DNA of 64,000 bases, taken from positions 106,637 through 170,636 of the forward strand of contig QCNT01000002.1 of the NCBI GenBank assembly GCA_003213135.1. The letters run 5' to 3'. Origin of the DNA: Pelagibacteraceae bacterium AG-426-I15. GTDB taxonomy: Bacteria > Pseudomonadota > Alphaproteobacteria > Pelagibacterales > Pelagibacteraceae. The notes beneath the pieces are model-generated. The model did not search any database, was not told where the DNA came from, and saw only the letters and a program-made list of their open reading frames with translations. Shown here piece by piece: positions 17,745 to 26,696 of this stretch (position 1 is the first letter of the stretch; the number at the start of each line of letters is the position of its first letter). Position numbers and translations under genes: made by a program.

Positions 17745-18801
17745 AGAAACTAAAGTACAAGATTTTTCAAAGATTGATAATTTACAAAAGAAATATAAAT
17801 TAAGATCTATTAAAAATTATAAAAATAAAATTTTAAAAAATTATAATTCTTATTTAAAAAAATTTCCAATGGGCTGGGTTATTGAAGACAAAGGTGTTAT
17901 TAGGGGATTTGTTGCTAATATATTGAAATCTTACAAATATAATAATAAAAAACTTTTATGTGCTGTAAGTAATTCTTTGGTTGTTGATAAAAACTACAGA
18001 CAATTCACAATTAACTTAATGAGAAAATTTTTTGGACAGAGAAAAATTGATTTTTTTTTAAATACTACACCAAATGAAGCTACATACAAAATTTGGAAAA
18101 AAATGGGCTCTAAGGATATTCCTCAGGAGACGATACACAAAAAACTAATTTATGTTTTCAACACTAAAAAAACTTTGAATTTTTTTTTTCAACGAAAAAA
18201 AATCAAAATTCCAGGTTTAATGGTAAATCTAAGTTCTTTATTACTAAAAAAAAGTTTAATTAAAAAAATAAATATCAAATTCAATTATAACTATATTTTA
18301 AAAAGATCTTTCAAATTAGATAAAAAACTAAAAAATTTTATTACTAATAGGCAAGACAAAAATAAACTTGAACTAATAAGAAACAATTCTTGGTTTGAGT
18401 TAAATTATAATAATAATTTAAAACAAAAATCATTTTTATTTGTAATATACAAACAAAAAAAAATAGTTGGTTTTTGTGGTCTTATAGAAAACAATATTGA
18501 AAAATTTAATTTAAGAAGACTTTCATTATGTGACATAATAGTTGATAGAAACAATCCTCAAGTTTATAAATTTTTATTTTTTAAACTGTTTAATATGAGT
18601 GAATTAAAGAAATACGATCTAATTGAAATGCAAGGTTTTGCTGATAAATGTTATAAAAATTTAAAAAAATACTCTCATTTAACTACTAGAATTAAGAATT
18701 TTTCATATTTATATAAAAATTCAAAAACTTCAAATAATAAAATTTTTGACAAAAGACCAACTTGGAAAATTTCTTTAATAGATGGGGATAATTTAATTTA
18801 A
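17734..18801 (+). CDS. GNAT-like acyltransferase, probably two-domain
   Basis: The product (about 355 residues) opens MVIRETKVQDFSKIDNLQ, a typical beginning of GNAT N-acyltransferases. GWVIEDKGVIRGFVANIL follows as strand-turn-strand. A second, similar unit appears near residue 240 (FLFVIYKQKKIVGFCGLIE), so it may be a tandem GNAT or FemX-like protein. The ATG at 17734 is chosen over an upstream TTG. The next gene (asnB-like) starts 6 bp downstream and an ACP gene follows that, so the acyl donor could be an acyl-ACP. This is inference from position; the specificity is unknown. Confidence 0.55.
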   Translation: MVIRETKVQDFSKIDNLQKKYKLRSIKNYKNKILKNYNSYLKKFPMGWVIEDKGVIRGFVANILKSYKYNNKKLLCAVSNSLVVDKNYRQFTINLMRKFFGQRKIDFFLNTTPNEATYKIWKKMGSKDIPQETIHKKLIYVFNTKKTLNFFFQRKKIKIPGLMVNLSSLLLKKSLIKKINIKFNYNYILKRSFKLDKKLKNFITNRQDKNKLELIRNNSWFELNYNNNLKQKSFLFVIYKQKKIVGFCGLIENNIEKFNLRRLSLCDIIVDRNNPQVYKFLFFKLFNMSELKKYDLIEMQGFADKCYKNLKKYSHLTTRIKNFSYLYKNSKTSNNKIFDKRPTWKISLIDGDNLI

Positions 18802-18807
18802 AAACTT

Positions 18808-20769
18808 ATGTGTGGCATAGTAGGATTTAGTTATCAAAATATTCAAGATCCAAAAAAAAATATCAGTCAAATGGTTCATCTTTTAAAACATAGAGGACCA
18901 GACAAATCTGGAATTTTCTGTACAAAAGGTTTTTGCTCAGGAACATCTAGACTTGCAATAGAAAATATCAAAGAAGGTTCACAACCATTTTTTGATAAAA
19001 AAAATAAATTAGTTATAAATTTTAACGGAGAAATATTTAATTATAAATCACTTATTAAAAAGTATTTCAATAACAACATAAGAACAGAAATTTCACTTTT
19101 ACTTGAGTTATTTAAAAAAAAGAATGTTAATTTCGTAAATGATTTAGAGGGTCAATTTGCTATATCAATTTACGATATTAATGTAAAAAAACTTTATTTA
19201 TTTAGAGACCGATTTGGTATTAGGCCATTATTCTATACTTTAAAAAATTCAAATTTTGTTTTTTCTTCCGAGGTTAAAAGTATTTTCTCATTTTTTAAAC
19301 ATACTTTTCAAACATCATTTAGGTCAGTTCTAAACACATCTATGATATGGACAAATTATTCAGACCAATGTGCATTTGAAGAAATTAATCAGTTAGAACC
19401 CGGTTCATATTTAATTTATAAGGATAATAAAATATCTAAAAAAAGATATTGGCATAACCCCATCTTAAATTATCAAAATAAAATTGAAGAAACGTCATTT
19501 GATAATAAAAAATTAAATATTTATAATGAAGTAGAACGAGCAGTTAAGAATCAAATCCATGGGGAAGTGGGTTATGCTTCCTATCTTTCTGGCGGTGTTG
19601 ATAGTTCAATTTTATCATTTATTTTAACAAAATTAAACAAAGGTCCTATTGATACTTTTTCAGTAGAATTCGAGAACAAAGAATATGATGAAAGCACTGC
19701 TCAAAATAAAACAAAAAACTTTATCAATTCAAATCATAGATCGATTAAAATAACTAAAAGGGATATCGCTGATAACTTCGAGAAGACAGTTGAACATAGT
19801 GAAACACATCTTTTTAGAACAGCTCCGGTACCAATGTTTTTACTATCGAAGATGGTAAAAGAAAGTGGACACAAGGTAGTTTTTACTGGTGAAGGCGCTG
19901 ATGAAATATTTATGGGCTACGATATATTTGCAGAAAATAGAATTAGAAGGTTTTGGTCTAAAGAAATAAAATCAAAATTTAGACCAATGCTCTTAAAAAG
20001 ATTATACAGCTATTTGCCTCAATTTAATAACCCAAGATATTTTGAATTAATAAAAGAATTTTATCTTAAAAATTTAAATGATCTCGATAATATTTTTTAC
20101 TCACATTTAGTTAGGTGGGACCAATTTCATTTAATTAAACATTTTTTTAAAGAGGATAAATGTTCCAATCATTACGAGGAGACTATGACTAATTTATCTA
20201 AAATTTATAATTCAAATTTGAAGAAAACTTCTTATGATAGAGCAGCTCAAATTATTGAAATTGAGACATTGTTATCAAACTATTTATTGTCATCTCAAGG
20301 GGACCGGATGTCTATGGCCAATGGTGTAGAGGGGAGATACCCATATCTTGATGACAAATTGTCATTAGCAATTTCCAATATCTCTACAAATAAAAAGCTA
20401 AAAAATTTCAAATTAAAAAATTTATTAAGAGATAGTTTTAAGGGAATGATACCAGACGAAATTCTTAATAGGCCAAAAATTGCATATCAAGCTCCCGAGG
20501 CTCTTGCTTTCTTCTCCAATAATAAAAGACATTATCTTGTGGACGAATTTTTAGACGATCTTAAATTAAATACTAATTTTGAAAAATCTGCTTTTGAAAA
20601 TCTTATAAGCAAATTTGAGAATGAAAATATAAACCAAAGAATAGGTTTTAGGGAAAATACAGTATTCATAAACGCTTTATCAGATTTTTGTTTAAGAAAA
20701 AAATCTACTGATTGGTGTAAAGATAATGTAATTAACTATAAAATAGATAAAATTGAATACAATTTTTGA
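18808..20769 (+). CDS. Asparagine synthase-like glutamine amidotransferase (AsnB family)
   Basis: The 653-residue product has the class II glutaminase domain starting MCGIVGFSYQN, with nucleophilic Cys2 after Met removal, then RGPDKSG and NFNGEIFN. The ATP-pyrophosphatase loop SGGVDSS is at about residues 261-267, and TGEGADEIFMGYD and GDRMSMANGVEGRYPYLD are present. These are the complete AsnB catalytic features. Family members either make asparagine or amidate sugars or antibiotics in biosynthetic clusters. Its position between a GNAT-like gene and an ACP gene favours a modification role on a glycan precursor or ACP-bound substrate, but housekeeping asparagine synthesis is not excluded. Confidence 0.88.
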   Translation: MCGIVGFSYQNIQDPKKNISQMVHLLKHRGPDKSGIFCTKGFCSGTSRLAIENIKEGSQPFFDKKNKLVINFNGEIFNYKSLIKKYFNNNIRTEISLLLELFKKKNVNFVNDLEGQFAISIYDINVKKLYLFRDRFGIRPLFYTLKNSNFVFSSEVKSIFSFFKHTFQTSFRSVLNTSMIWTNYSDQCAFEEINQLEPGSYLIYKDNKISKKRYWHNPILNYQNKIEETSFDNKKLNIYNEVERAVKNQIHGEVGYASYLSGGVDSSILSFILTKLNKGPIDTFSVEFENKEYDESTAQNKTKNFINSNHRSIKITKRDIADNFEKTVEHSETHLFRTAPVPMFLLSKMVKESGHKVVFTGEGADEIFMGYDIFAENRIRRFWSKEIKSKFRPMLLKRLYSYLPQFNNPRYFELIKEFYLKNLNDLDNIFYSHLVRWDQFHLIKHFFKEDKCSNHYEETMTNLSKIYNSNLKKTSYDRAAQIIEIETLLSNYLLSSQGDRMSMANGVEGRYPYLDDKLSLAISNISTNKKLKNFKLKNLLRDSFKGMIPDEILNRPKIAYQAPEALAFFSNNKRHYLVDEFLDDLKLNTNFEKSAFENLISKFENENINQRIGFRENTVFINALSDFCLRKKSTDWCKDNVINYKIDKIEYNF

Positions 20770-20774
20770 AAATT

Positions 20775-21032
20775 ATGAAAAAAAATGAAATCGAACAAGT
20801 TTTGCTAAGTTACTTAAAAAAAGGTGTTCCAGCATTAAATAAAGTTAAAAAGATACCAATGGACAAGTCATTGGTTGAGCTCGGTTATTTGGATTCTTTT
20901 GGAATAATAGACACCGTTTCTTTTATAGAAAACAAATGGAAAATAAAAATTGAAGATGATGAGCTTACAAAAGAAAAATTTGGATCACTTAATAAGATGA
21001 TAGATTTAATTAATTTAAAATTAAACAAATGA
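20775..21032 (+). CDS. Acyl carrier protein-like
   Basis: The product is a small acidic carrier of about 85 residues. The phosphopantetheine attachment serine is Ser41 in LVELGYLDSFGIID, and helix 3 (KWKIKIEDDEL) follows as in ACPs. The ATG at 20775 is preferred over a TTG at 20766 that overlaps the asnB-like stop. It is not the fatty-acid acpP type, because the usual DSLD is replaced by DSFG and there are no fab genes near. It probably carries an acyl or amino-acyl group for the neighbouring GNAT-like or amidotransferase proteins. Confidence 0.82.
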   Translation: MKKNEIEQVLLSYLKKGVPALNKVKKIPMDKSLVELGYLDSFGIIDTVSFIENKWKIKIEDDELTKEKFGSLNKMIDLINLKLNK

Positions 21033-21799
21033 AACTTTCACCAAAACTACTCCTAAGATTTGACGATATATCCGAGAATATGAATTGGAAATTCATGGAT
21101 AAGTGTGAATTACTTTTTGATGAATATAATATAAGACCGTTGATTGGCGTTATACCCAACAATCAAGATAGTCAGCTTAAGTCCTGGCCATCAAAAGAAA
21201 ATTTTTGGGACAAAGTAAGAAGTTGGCAAAAAAAGGGTTGGGAAATATCAATGCATGGATACAATCACATATATAGATCCAATACTCATGGAAAAGATTA
21301 TTTTGGATATGGAGGCAAGTCAGAATTTTACGGAGAGAGCTACGATCATCAATGTAAAAAAATTAAGCTAGGATTAAAAAAATTCTCTGATGAAAAAATT
21401 AAAATTAGATCATTTTTTGCTCCAAACCACACTTATGATTTAAATACATTTAAATCTTTGGATGAACATAAAATTAAATATGTTATAGACGGCTATGGTT
21501 TGTATCCTTATAAAAAATTTAATTTAGTATTTATACCTCAACTTTTCTATAATTTAAAAATACTTCCTTTAGGTTATCAATCAACTCAAATTCACCTAAA
21601 TACTTGGTCTGAAAAAGATTTAATTCAATTCGAAAACTTTACTAAAAGAAATCAAAAAAAAATAATTTGTTTTGATGATCTACTTAATATGCCTCTAAAT
21701 GATAAAGAATTTTTAATTCACAATTCAATAACAAAAATTACTCTAAAAACTTTAAGAAGAATAAGAAGGTTCTTCAAAACTAATAGAAATTTTAATTGA
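21029..21799 (+). CDS. Polysaccharide deacetylase-like protein (DUF2334 type)
   Basis: The 256-residue product begins MKLSPKLLLRFDDISENMNW. The Asp12-Asp13 pair marks the first motif of the NodB/DUF2334 carbohydrate esterase-like fold. WEISMHGYNHIY near residue 72 gives the metal-binding His pair, and FFAPNHTYDLNT near 130 gives a further motif. It overlaps the ACP gene by 4 bp (ATGA), so it belongs to the same unit. No signal peptide is visible, so it would act in the cytosol on a sugar or glycan precursor. Deacetylation is an inference from the fold. Confidence 0.75.
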   Translation: MKLSPKLLLRFDDISENMNWKFMDKCELLFDEYNIRPLIGVIPNNQDSQLKSWPSKENFWDKVRSWQKKGWEISMHGYNHIYRSNTHGKDYFGYGGKSEFYGESYDHQCKKIKLGLKKFSDEKIKIRSFFAPNHTYDLNTFKSLDEHKIKYVIDGYGLYPYKKFNLVFIPQLFYNLKILPLGYQSTQIHLNTWSEKDLIQFENFTKRNQKKIICFDDLLNMPLNDKEFLIHNSITKITLKTLRRIRRFFKTNRNFN

Positions 21800-21844
21800 A
21801 TTTTTATTCTTTGATATTTATAAAGACCATTAAAAACAAATATC

Positions 21845-21920
21845 TGGTGCCCCCACACGGACTCGAACCGCGAACCTACTGATTACAAATCAGTTGCTCT
21901 ACCAATTGAGCTATGAGGGC
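21845..21920 (-). tRNA. tRNA-Thr (UGU)
   Basis: Read on the minus strand, acceptor GCCCTCA pairs with TGGGGGC (one G-T). The D arm is AGCTCAATTGGTAGAGC, the anticodon loop TTTGTAA reads UGU between ACTGA and TCAGT, the T arm has GTTCGAG, and CCA is encoded. It lies between the deacetylase-like gene and the last glycosyltransferase of the glycan region. Confidence 0.97.
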
Positions 21921-21994
21921 TCGAAAGATCTTTTAGGATATAATTATTTTTTCTGCAAGTTAAATAAGTTATAAGTTTTTAAATATTAATATTT

Positions 21995-23146
21995 ATGAAT
22001 AAAAAAAAAATTTTATTTGTCAGTACTAGATCACCATTTTCGAATATTTTTTCTGGAGACAGGCAAAGAGCAAAAGAAATTATAGGACATTTTAATAAAA
22101 AGAATAATCTAGAAGTTGTTTACTCAGATAATTTTAAAGGAAAGAAGAATTTAAAAGTAAAACATTTTTTTTTTAAAAGAAACTTACTAGATAGAATTTT
22201 TGGCTTGGTCAATAGTTTGTTTAAATTAGAACCGTTGCAACTAGGTTTTTTTTACTCAAAAAAAGTTGATAATTTTTTAAAATTGAACCATCATAGATAT
22301 CACACAATTATATTTCATTTAATAAGATCTGCACAATATCTTCCAAAAAATTTTCATGGAAAAAAAATTTTAGAGATGACAGATTTAATGTCAAAAAATT
22401 ATGACCAAATAGTTGATTCTTATTCTAAATTTAATCTTTTAAAATATATATACATTTTAGAAAAACATTTTGTAAAAAAATACGAAATAAATTCTTTAAA
22501 AAATTTTGATAAAATAGTCTTAGCCTCAAAAAATGATTTAAAAAAAACTGAATTAAAAAATTATAAAAAATTTGTAGAGATTCCTAATATTGTTAAAGTA
22601 AATAATAATATTTATAATTTTAAAAACTCAAATAAAAAAATCTTGTTTATCGGAAATTTAAATTATTTACCAAATAGAAAAGCATGTAAAAATTTTATGG
22701 AGAAAATTTTACCTGAGATTAATAAAATTTACCCAGATATCGAATTTCATATTATTGGAGAAATTAAAATCCAAGACAAGTTTTTTTTTGAAAAAGTTGA
22801 TCGAGTTCATGTACACGGCCCATTAAAAAAATTAGACAATTTAATTAAAGGAGCAATATGTGGAATTTGCAATGTTGAAATCGCTACTGGTACCCAAATG
22901 AAAATGTTAACATACATGAGTTATGGATTACCTTGTATTTCAAGTTATCTTTCATTTAAAAATACTGCTTTTATTAAAAATAAAGAAATTTTAGTTTATT
23001 CAAACAATTTAGAATTTATAAAAAAAATTCAAATATTAAAAGAAAACAAAAATATGAGCACTAAAATATCTTACAATTCATATTCTGCTCTCAAAAAAAA
23101 ATATAATCATTCAAAAGTTTTTAATATATATAACAAAATTATTTAA
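21995..23146 (+). CDS. Glycosyltransferase family 4-like (GT-B)
   Basis: The 383-residue product opens KKILFVSTRSPFSNIFSGDRQR, and its second Rossmann domain begins at KKILFIGNLNYLPNRKACKN near residue 211. HIIGEI and VHGPLKKLDNLIKGAICGICN follow, and then the donor-site region GTQMKMLTYMSYGLPCISS. This pattern is common in sugar transferases of exopolysaccharide systems. It is the last gene of the glycan region, and its stop overlaps the convergent rlmB by 8 bp. The sugar is unknown. Confidence 0.82.
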   Translation: MNKKKILFVSTRSPFSNIFSGDRQRAKEIIGHFNKKNNLEVVYSDNFKGKKNLKVKHFFFKRNLLDRIFGLVNSLFKLEPLQLGFFYSKKVDNFLKLNHHRYHTIIFHLIRSAQYLPKNFHGKKILEMTDLMSKNYDQIVDSYSKFNLLKYIYILEKHFVKKYEINSLKNFDKIVLASKNDLKKTELKNYKKFVEIPNIVKVNNNIYNFKNSNKKILFIGNLNYLPNRKACKNFMEKILPEINKIYPDIEFHIIGEIKIQDKFFFEKVDRVHVHGPLKKLDNLIKGAICGICNVEIATGTQMKMLTYMSYGLPCISSYLSFKNTAFIKNKEILVYSNNLEFIKKIQILKENKNMSTKISYNSYSALKKKYNHSKVFNIYNKII

Positions 23147-23882
23147 ATTTATTTATATAGTGAAATACAATGGATGCACTATTTGATATATTGAGACTTT
23201 CAACTTTACTATTTATTTTAATTTTAAATAAAAAATCTGAATTTTTTTTTGTTTGATAATTCAATCCGTAATTCTCCGATCCAAAGAGCAGGACATTATT
23301 TCCCTTCCAGTCATGTTTTGTAAAATCTTTTTCTCCACCAGAGTCAAATCCGCTTACCCAAAAATTTTTTGATTTTAGATATTTTAAAGATGTATTTACA
23401 TTTGATACTTCGAATATATTTATTAATTCAATACACCCACTGGCCGCTTTGTACATTAGTTTGCTTTGACTTGGAAAAGATCTTTCTTTGACTATTATTC
23501 CATCAATATTAAATGATGCGGCGCTTCTTATTATAGAACCTATATTTCTTGGATCTGTTACGTCATCCAAAGCAACAAAATTTATATTACTTCTGTTTAA
23601 ATTTTTGTTTAAATAGTCTTTTAGTGTCAATTTTTCTAAATGTTCAATCTCAGCTATAAATCCCTGATGATTTATTTCATCTCTACCAACATACTTATCT
23701 AATTCCTTTTTAGTTTTATAATAAATGCTCATATTCTTTAGCAAGTTAAGATTTTGGTTTTCCTTGTTAATTTTATTTTTGGAGTCTTCCGTTAAAAAAA
23801 CTCTTATCACCTTTCTAAGTGGGTTTTTTAACGCCTCGACCACAGCATGTTTACCAATGATATAAAAACTACTCTTTTTCAT
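23139..23882 (-). CDS. rlmB: 23S rRNA 2'-O-ribose methyltransferase (SpoU/TrmH family)
   Basis: RlmB methylates the ribose of G2251 in 23S rRNA of E. coli. The 247-residue product has the N-terminal substrate-binding domain (YIIGKHAVVEALKNP). The SPOUT motifs are present: LDDVTDPRNIGSIIRSAASF (motif 1), LLFGSENYGL (motif 2) and VESLNISNSASIVFHYI (motif 3). I chose the ATG at 23882; a TTG one codon upstream is possible. It is divergent from the tRNA-Tyr/tuf operon across about 140 bp. The exact target nucleotide is inferred from family and context. Confidence 0.9.
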   Translation of the reverse strand: MKKSSFYIIGKHAVVEALKNPLRKVIRVFLTEDSKNKINKENQNLNLLKNMSIYYKTKKELDKYVGRDEINHQGFIAEIEHLEKLTLKDYLNKNLNRSNINFVALDDVTDPRNIGSIIRSAASFNIDGIIVKERSFPSQSKLMYKAASGCIELINIFEVSNVNTSLKYLKSKNFWVSGFDSGGEKDFTKHDWKGNNVLLFGSENYGLNYQTKKNSDFLFKIKINSKVESLNISNSASIVFHYINKFK

Positions 23883-23937
23883 CAAATCTTTAACTATTTG
23901 TTCAAATAAATAGCATATTTAAAAGCAAAATGATTTA

Positions 23938-23965
23938 TTGCATTTCTGTACGAAGACGCTATAAA
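23938..23965 (+). promoter_or_regulatory. Putative sigma70 promoter of the tRNA-Tyr/Gly/tuf operon
   Basis: A TTGCAT box at 23938-23943 and a TATAAA box at 23960-23965 are separated by 16 bp, with start of transcription expected near 23972. It sits in the only sizeable gap between rlmB and tRNA-Tyr. No other promoter-like pair stands out there, but AT-rich DNA gives many false TATAAA boxes. Confidence 0.45.
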
Positions 23966-24019
23966 ACCCTTGTTGTTAAATACTTTTTAAGTTATTGGGT
24001 ATCCCTTAACAATGTTTTA

Positions 24020-24105
24020 GGAGGGGTACCAAAGCGGTCAAATGGGGCGGGCTGTAAACCCGTTGACTTCGGTCTTCGAAAGTTCGAATCTTTCCCCCTC
24101 CACCA
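24020..24105 (+). tRNA. tRNA-Tyr (GUA)
   Basis: Acceptor GGAGGGG pairs with CCCCTCC. The anticodon loop CTGTAAA reads GUA, a long class II variable arm is present (GACTTCGGTC), the T arm has GTTCGAA, and CCA is encoded. It is the first gene of the tuf-containing transcription unit. Confidence 0.97.
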
Positions 24106-24152
24106 AACTTAAAAGTTTTTAATAATAAGAGGGCGTGATAAGTTTGGATAAT

Positions 24153-24226
24153 GCGGGTGTAGTTCAGTGGTAGAACACTAGCCTTCCAAGCTGGTTGCGA
24201 GGGTTCGATTCCCTTCACCCGCTCCA
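24153..24226 (+). tRNA. tRNA-Gly (UCC)
   Basis: Acceptor GCGGGTG pairs with CACCCGC. The anticodon loop CTTCCAA reads UCC between CTAGC and GCTGG, the T arm is AGGGTTCGATTCCCT, and CCA is encoded. It lies 39 bp before tuf, an order (tRNA-Tyr, tRNA-Gly, tuf) shared with many proteobacteria. Confidence 0.97.
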
Positions 24227-24265
24227 AATAAAAAAGTTTATTAAAAAAAAGAAAAAGGAAAAAAA

Positions 24266-25459
24266 ATGGCAGACAAAAAAAAATTTGAGAGAAAAAAGCC
24301 TCATTGTAATATTGGAACAATAGGCCACGTGGACCATGGTAAAACTACTTTAACTGCAGCTATAACAAAAGTTTTGGCTGAAAAAGGTGGTGCAGAATTT
24401 ATTGCTTATGATCAAATCGATAAAGCCCCAGAAGAAAAAGAAAGAGGAATTACTATTTCAACTGCACACGTTGAGTACGAGACTGAAAAAAGACACTATG
24501 CTCACGTAGATTGTCCAGGTCACGCTGACTATGTAAAAAATATGATTACAGGAGCCGCGCAAATGGACGGGGCAATATTGGTTGTTAACGCAGCTGATGG
24601 TCCAATGCCACAAACTCGTGAACATATTCTTTTAGCAAGACAAGTAGGTGTACCTGCCATTGTTGTTTTCCTAAATAAAATTGATCAAGTTAAAGACAAA
24701 GAGCTTGTAGAACTAGTAGAGACCGAAATTAGAGAGTTATTAACGTCTTACAAGTTTCCTGGAGATAAGATTCCAATTATTAAAGGTTCAGCATTAAACG
24801 CAGTTGAAGGAAAAGATGAAGCAACTGGTAAAAATGCAATCATGGAACTTATGAAGGCTGTTGATGATACTATCCCTCAACCTTCAAGGCCAAAAGACAA
24901 ACCTTTCCTAATGCCGGTTGAAGATGTGTTTTCAATATCAGGTCGGGGTACTGTTGCAACGGGCAGAGTGGAGCAAGGAGTTGTAAAAACTGGAGAAGAA
25001 CTTGAAATAGTTGGTATCAAAGATACAAAAAAAACAGTTATCACCGGTGTAGAAATGTTTAGAAAAATTTTAGATACTGGTGAAGCCGGAGATAACATTG
25101 GTGCTCTTTTAAGAGGTGTTGAAAGAACAGATATTGAAAGAGGACAAGTTCTAGCAAAACCTGGTTCAGTAACTCCTCATACTGAATTCGAGTGTCAAGC
25201 TTATGTTTTGAAAAAAGAAGAAGGCGGAAGACATACTCCATTCTTTACAAAATATAGACCGCAATTTTATTTTAGAACCACAGATGTAACTGGGGAAGTT
25301 ACTTTACCATCTGGTACTGAAATGATAATGCCAGGAGATGATGCAAAATTTACAGTAAAACTTATTACACCAATAGCAATGAGTGAAAAACTTAACTTTG
25401 CAATAAGAGAAGGTGGAAAAACAGTTGGAGCTGGAGTGGTAACCAAAATTATTAAGTAA
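24266..25459 (+). CDS. tuf: Elongation factor Tu
   Basis: EF-Tu delivers aminoacyl-tRNA to the ribosome as a GTP complex. The 397-residue product shows G1 GHVDHGKT near residue 20, switch [14 protein letters not shown] near 82, G4 NKID near 137 and G5 SALNA near 175. Domain 2 and 3 blocks follow, such as [17 protein letters not shown] purine-rich GAAAAAGGAAAAAA ribosome-binding stretch precedes the ATG. It is flanked by tRNA-Gly and tRNA-Trp. No second tuf follows fusA in this window, so this may be the only copy. Confidence 0.99.
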   Translation: MADKKKFERKKPHCNIGTIGHVDHGKTTLTAAITKVLAEKGGAEFIAYDQIDKAPEEKERGITISTAHVEYETEKRHYAHVDCPGHADYVKNMITGAAQMDGAILVVNAADGPMPQTREHILLARQVGVPAIVVFLNKIDQVKDKELVELVETEIRELLTSYKFPGDKIPIIKGSALNAVEGKDEATGKNAIMELMKAVDDTIPQPSRPKDKPFLMPVEDVFSISGRGTVATGRVEQGVVKTGEELEIVGIKDTKKTVITGVEMFRKILDTGEAGDNIGALLRGVERTDIERGQVLAKPGSVTPHTEFECQAYVLKKEEGGRHTPFFTKYRPQFYFRTTDVTGEVTLPSGTEMIMPGDDAKFTVKLITPIAMSEKLNFAIREGGKTVGAGVVTKIIK

Positions 25460-25465
25460 GCTACT

Positions 25466-25541
25466 AGGAGCGTAGCTCAATTGGTAGAGCGCCGGTCTCC
25501 AAAACCGGAGGTTGGGGGTTCGATTCCCTCCGCTCCTGCCA
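25466..25541 (+). tRNA. tRNA-Trp (CCA)
   Basis: Acceptor AGGAGCG pairs with CGCTCCT. The D arm is AGCTCAATTGGTAGAGC, the anticodon loop CTCCAAA reads CCA between CCGGT and ACCGG, the T arm has GTTCGAT, and CCA is encoded. It sits 6 bp after tuf and 16 bp before secE. Confidence 0.97.
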
Positions 25542-25557
25542 AAATGAGACAAAAGAT

Positions 25558-25749
25558 ATGAAAAATCCATTAAAATTTTTACAAGAAGTTAAGCAAGAAG
25601 CTTTCAAAATAACTTGGCCAACTAAAAAAGATACTTTAACGGGATCTTTGATGGTTTTTGTTTTAGCAAGTTTAGCTGCTGTTTTTTTTCTTTTACTTGA
25701 TCAAATTTTAAAGTTTTTTTTAAATTTAGTATTGAATATTAGTATTTAA
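25558..25749 (+). CDS. secE: Preprotein translocase subunit SecE
   Basis: SecE clamps SecY in the inner-membrane Sec translocon. The 63-residue product is the short single-helix form found in most bacteria, without the two extra helices of E. coli. The conserved amphipathic helix FLQEVKQEAFKITWPTKKDT precedes one membrane segment at about residues 32-58. It is followed immediately by nusG (adjacent stop and start), the near-universal secE-nusG pair. Confidence 0.95.
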   Translation: MKNPLKFLQEVKQEAFKITWPTKKDTLTGSLMVFVLASLAAVFFLLLDQILKFFLNLVLNISI

Positions 25750-26271
25750 ATGAATTGGTATATTGTGCAAGCATATTCAGGTTTTGAAAATAAAGTGGCA
25801 GAAAACATTAAAGATGTAATGTCAAAAAATTCAATGGACTCAAATTTAGGTGAAATATTAGTTCCAACCCACAAAGTTACTGAAGTGAAACAAGGTAAAA
25901 GGAAACAAAAACAAAAAAAATATTTTCCTGGATACGTATTAGTTAAACTAGATCTAAATAAAGAGATTTATCATAAAATTAAAAACATACAAAAAGTAAG
26001 CGGTTTTTTAGGTCCAGAAGGCAAACCAATCCCAGTATCTGAAGATCAAATTAAGAAAATCATAGACCAAGCGAGTTCTAGCAAAGATAGTCCTTCAGCA
26101 GTTACTTTTGAAGTCGGAGAAAAAGTAAAAATTTGTGATGGAGCTTTTGCATCATTTAGTGGTTTAGTAGAGGAAGTTAATGAAGATAAATCAAGACTTA
26201 AAGTCTCGGTAAGTGTTTTTGGCAGACCAACGCCTGTTGATTTAGAATTTAACCAAGTGGAGAAAAATTAA
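25750..26271 (+). CDS. nusG: Transcription termination/antitermination factor NusG
   Basis: NusG binds RNA polymerase and links it to Rho or to the ribosome. The 173-residue product has the NGN domain ([20 protein letters not shown], then [14 protein letters not shown]) and the C-terminal KOW domain ([19 protein letters not shown] near residue 119). Its stop overlaps the rplK start by one base. Confidence 0.98.
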   Translation: MNWYIVQAYSGFENKVAENIKDVMSKNSMDSNLGEILVPTHKVTEVKQGKRKQKQKKYFPGYVLVKLDLNKEIYHKIKNIQKVSGFLGPEGKPIPVSEDQIKKIIDQASSSKDSPSAVTFEVGEKVKICDGAFASFSGLVEEVNEDKSRLKVSVSVFGRPTPVDLEFNQVEKN

Positions 26272-26696
26272 TGCCAAAAGAGATTTCGGGATATGTAAAA
26301 TTACAAATTAAGGGAGGCCAGGCAAACCCAGCACCACCTGTAGGCCCAGCTTTAGGTCAACGTGGAATAAATATAATGGAATTTTGCAAAGCATTTAATG
26401 AAAAAACAAAGTCACTTATGGGCAAACCTGTTCCTGTAGTAATTACCGTTTACAAAGATAAAAAATTTGATTTTATTATTAAGACACCGCCAGCTTCCCA
26501 CTATATTAGAGAGGCAGCAAAATTAAAAAGTGGCTCTCAAGAACCAGGTAGAATAATTGCCGGCTCAATTACACTTAAACAAGCTGAAAATATTGCAAAA
26601 GAAAAAATGAAAGATTTAAATGCCCATGATTTAGAAGAAGCAACAAAAATTATTTGTGGCTCTGCACGATCAATGGGTATAGAGGTAAAAAAATAA
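26271..26696 (+). CDS. rplK: 50S ribosomal protein L11
   Basis: L11 forms the GTPase-associated centre with 23S rRNA. The 141-residue length is standard. The proline-rich block [19 protein letters not shown] near residues 19-37 and the C-terminal RNA-binding domain ([12 protein letters not shown]) are clear. rplA follows directly. Confidence 0.98.
   Translation: MPKEISGYVKLQIKGGQANPAPPVGPALGQRGINIMEFCKAFNEKTKSLMGKPVPVVITVYKDKKFDFIIKTPPASHYIREAAKLKSGSQEPGRIIAGSITLKQAENIAKEKMKDLNAHDLEEATKIICGSARSMGIEVKK

Larger units (their letters stand above)
3920..23146. other. Surface-glycan gene region with embedded tRNA-Leu and tRNA-Thr
   Basis: From the GT17 gene to the glycosyltransferase before rlmB, nearly every gene is a glycosyltransferase, nucleotide-sugar enzyme, sugar-modifying enzyme or membrane protein. 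The genes lie in short blocks on both strands (minus blocks at 9355-11228 and 14474-16597), which contrasts with the long collinear core operons to the right. Only tRNA-Leu, nadK and tRNA-Thr look like housekeeping genes. SAR11 genomes are known to carry hypervariable regions rich in such genes. That this is one is an inference from content; no integrase, transposase or clear direct repeat is seen. Confidence 0.7.

Noticed and set aside
5756..21920. tRNA-Leu and tRNA-Thr as att sites of an integrated element; both begin GCCCTC and end GGGCACCA.
   Set aside because: The shared bases are just similar acceptor stems. There is no integrase gene, no duplicated tRNA 3' end and the tRNAs are in opposite orientation.
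24106..24152. Possible hairpin AAACTTAAAAGTTT after tRNA-Tyr as a terminator.
   Set aside because: The stem is all weak pairs with a tiny loop, and tRNA-Gly and tuf follow closely on the same strand.
24006..24320. Minus-strand open frame crossing tRNA-Tyr, tRNA-Gly and the tuf start.
   Set aside because: It runs through two well-formed tRNA genes and has no support as a protein.
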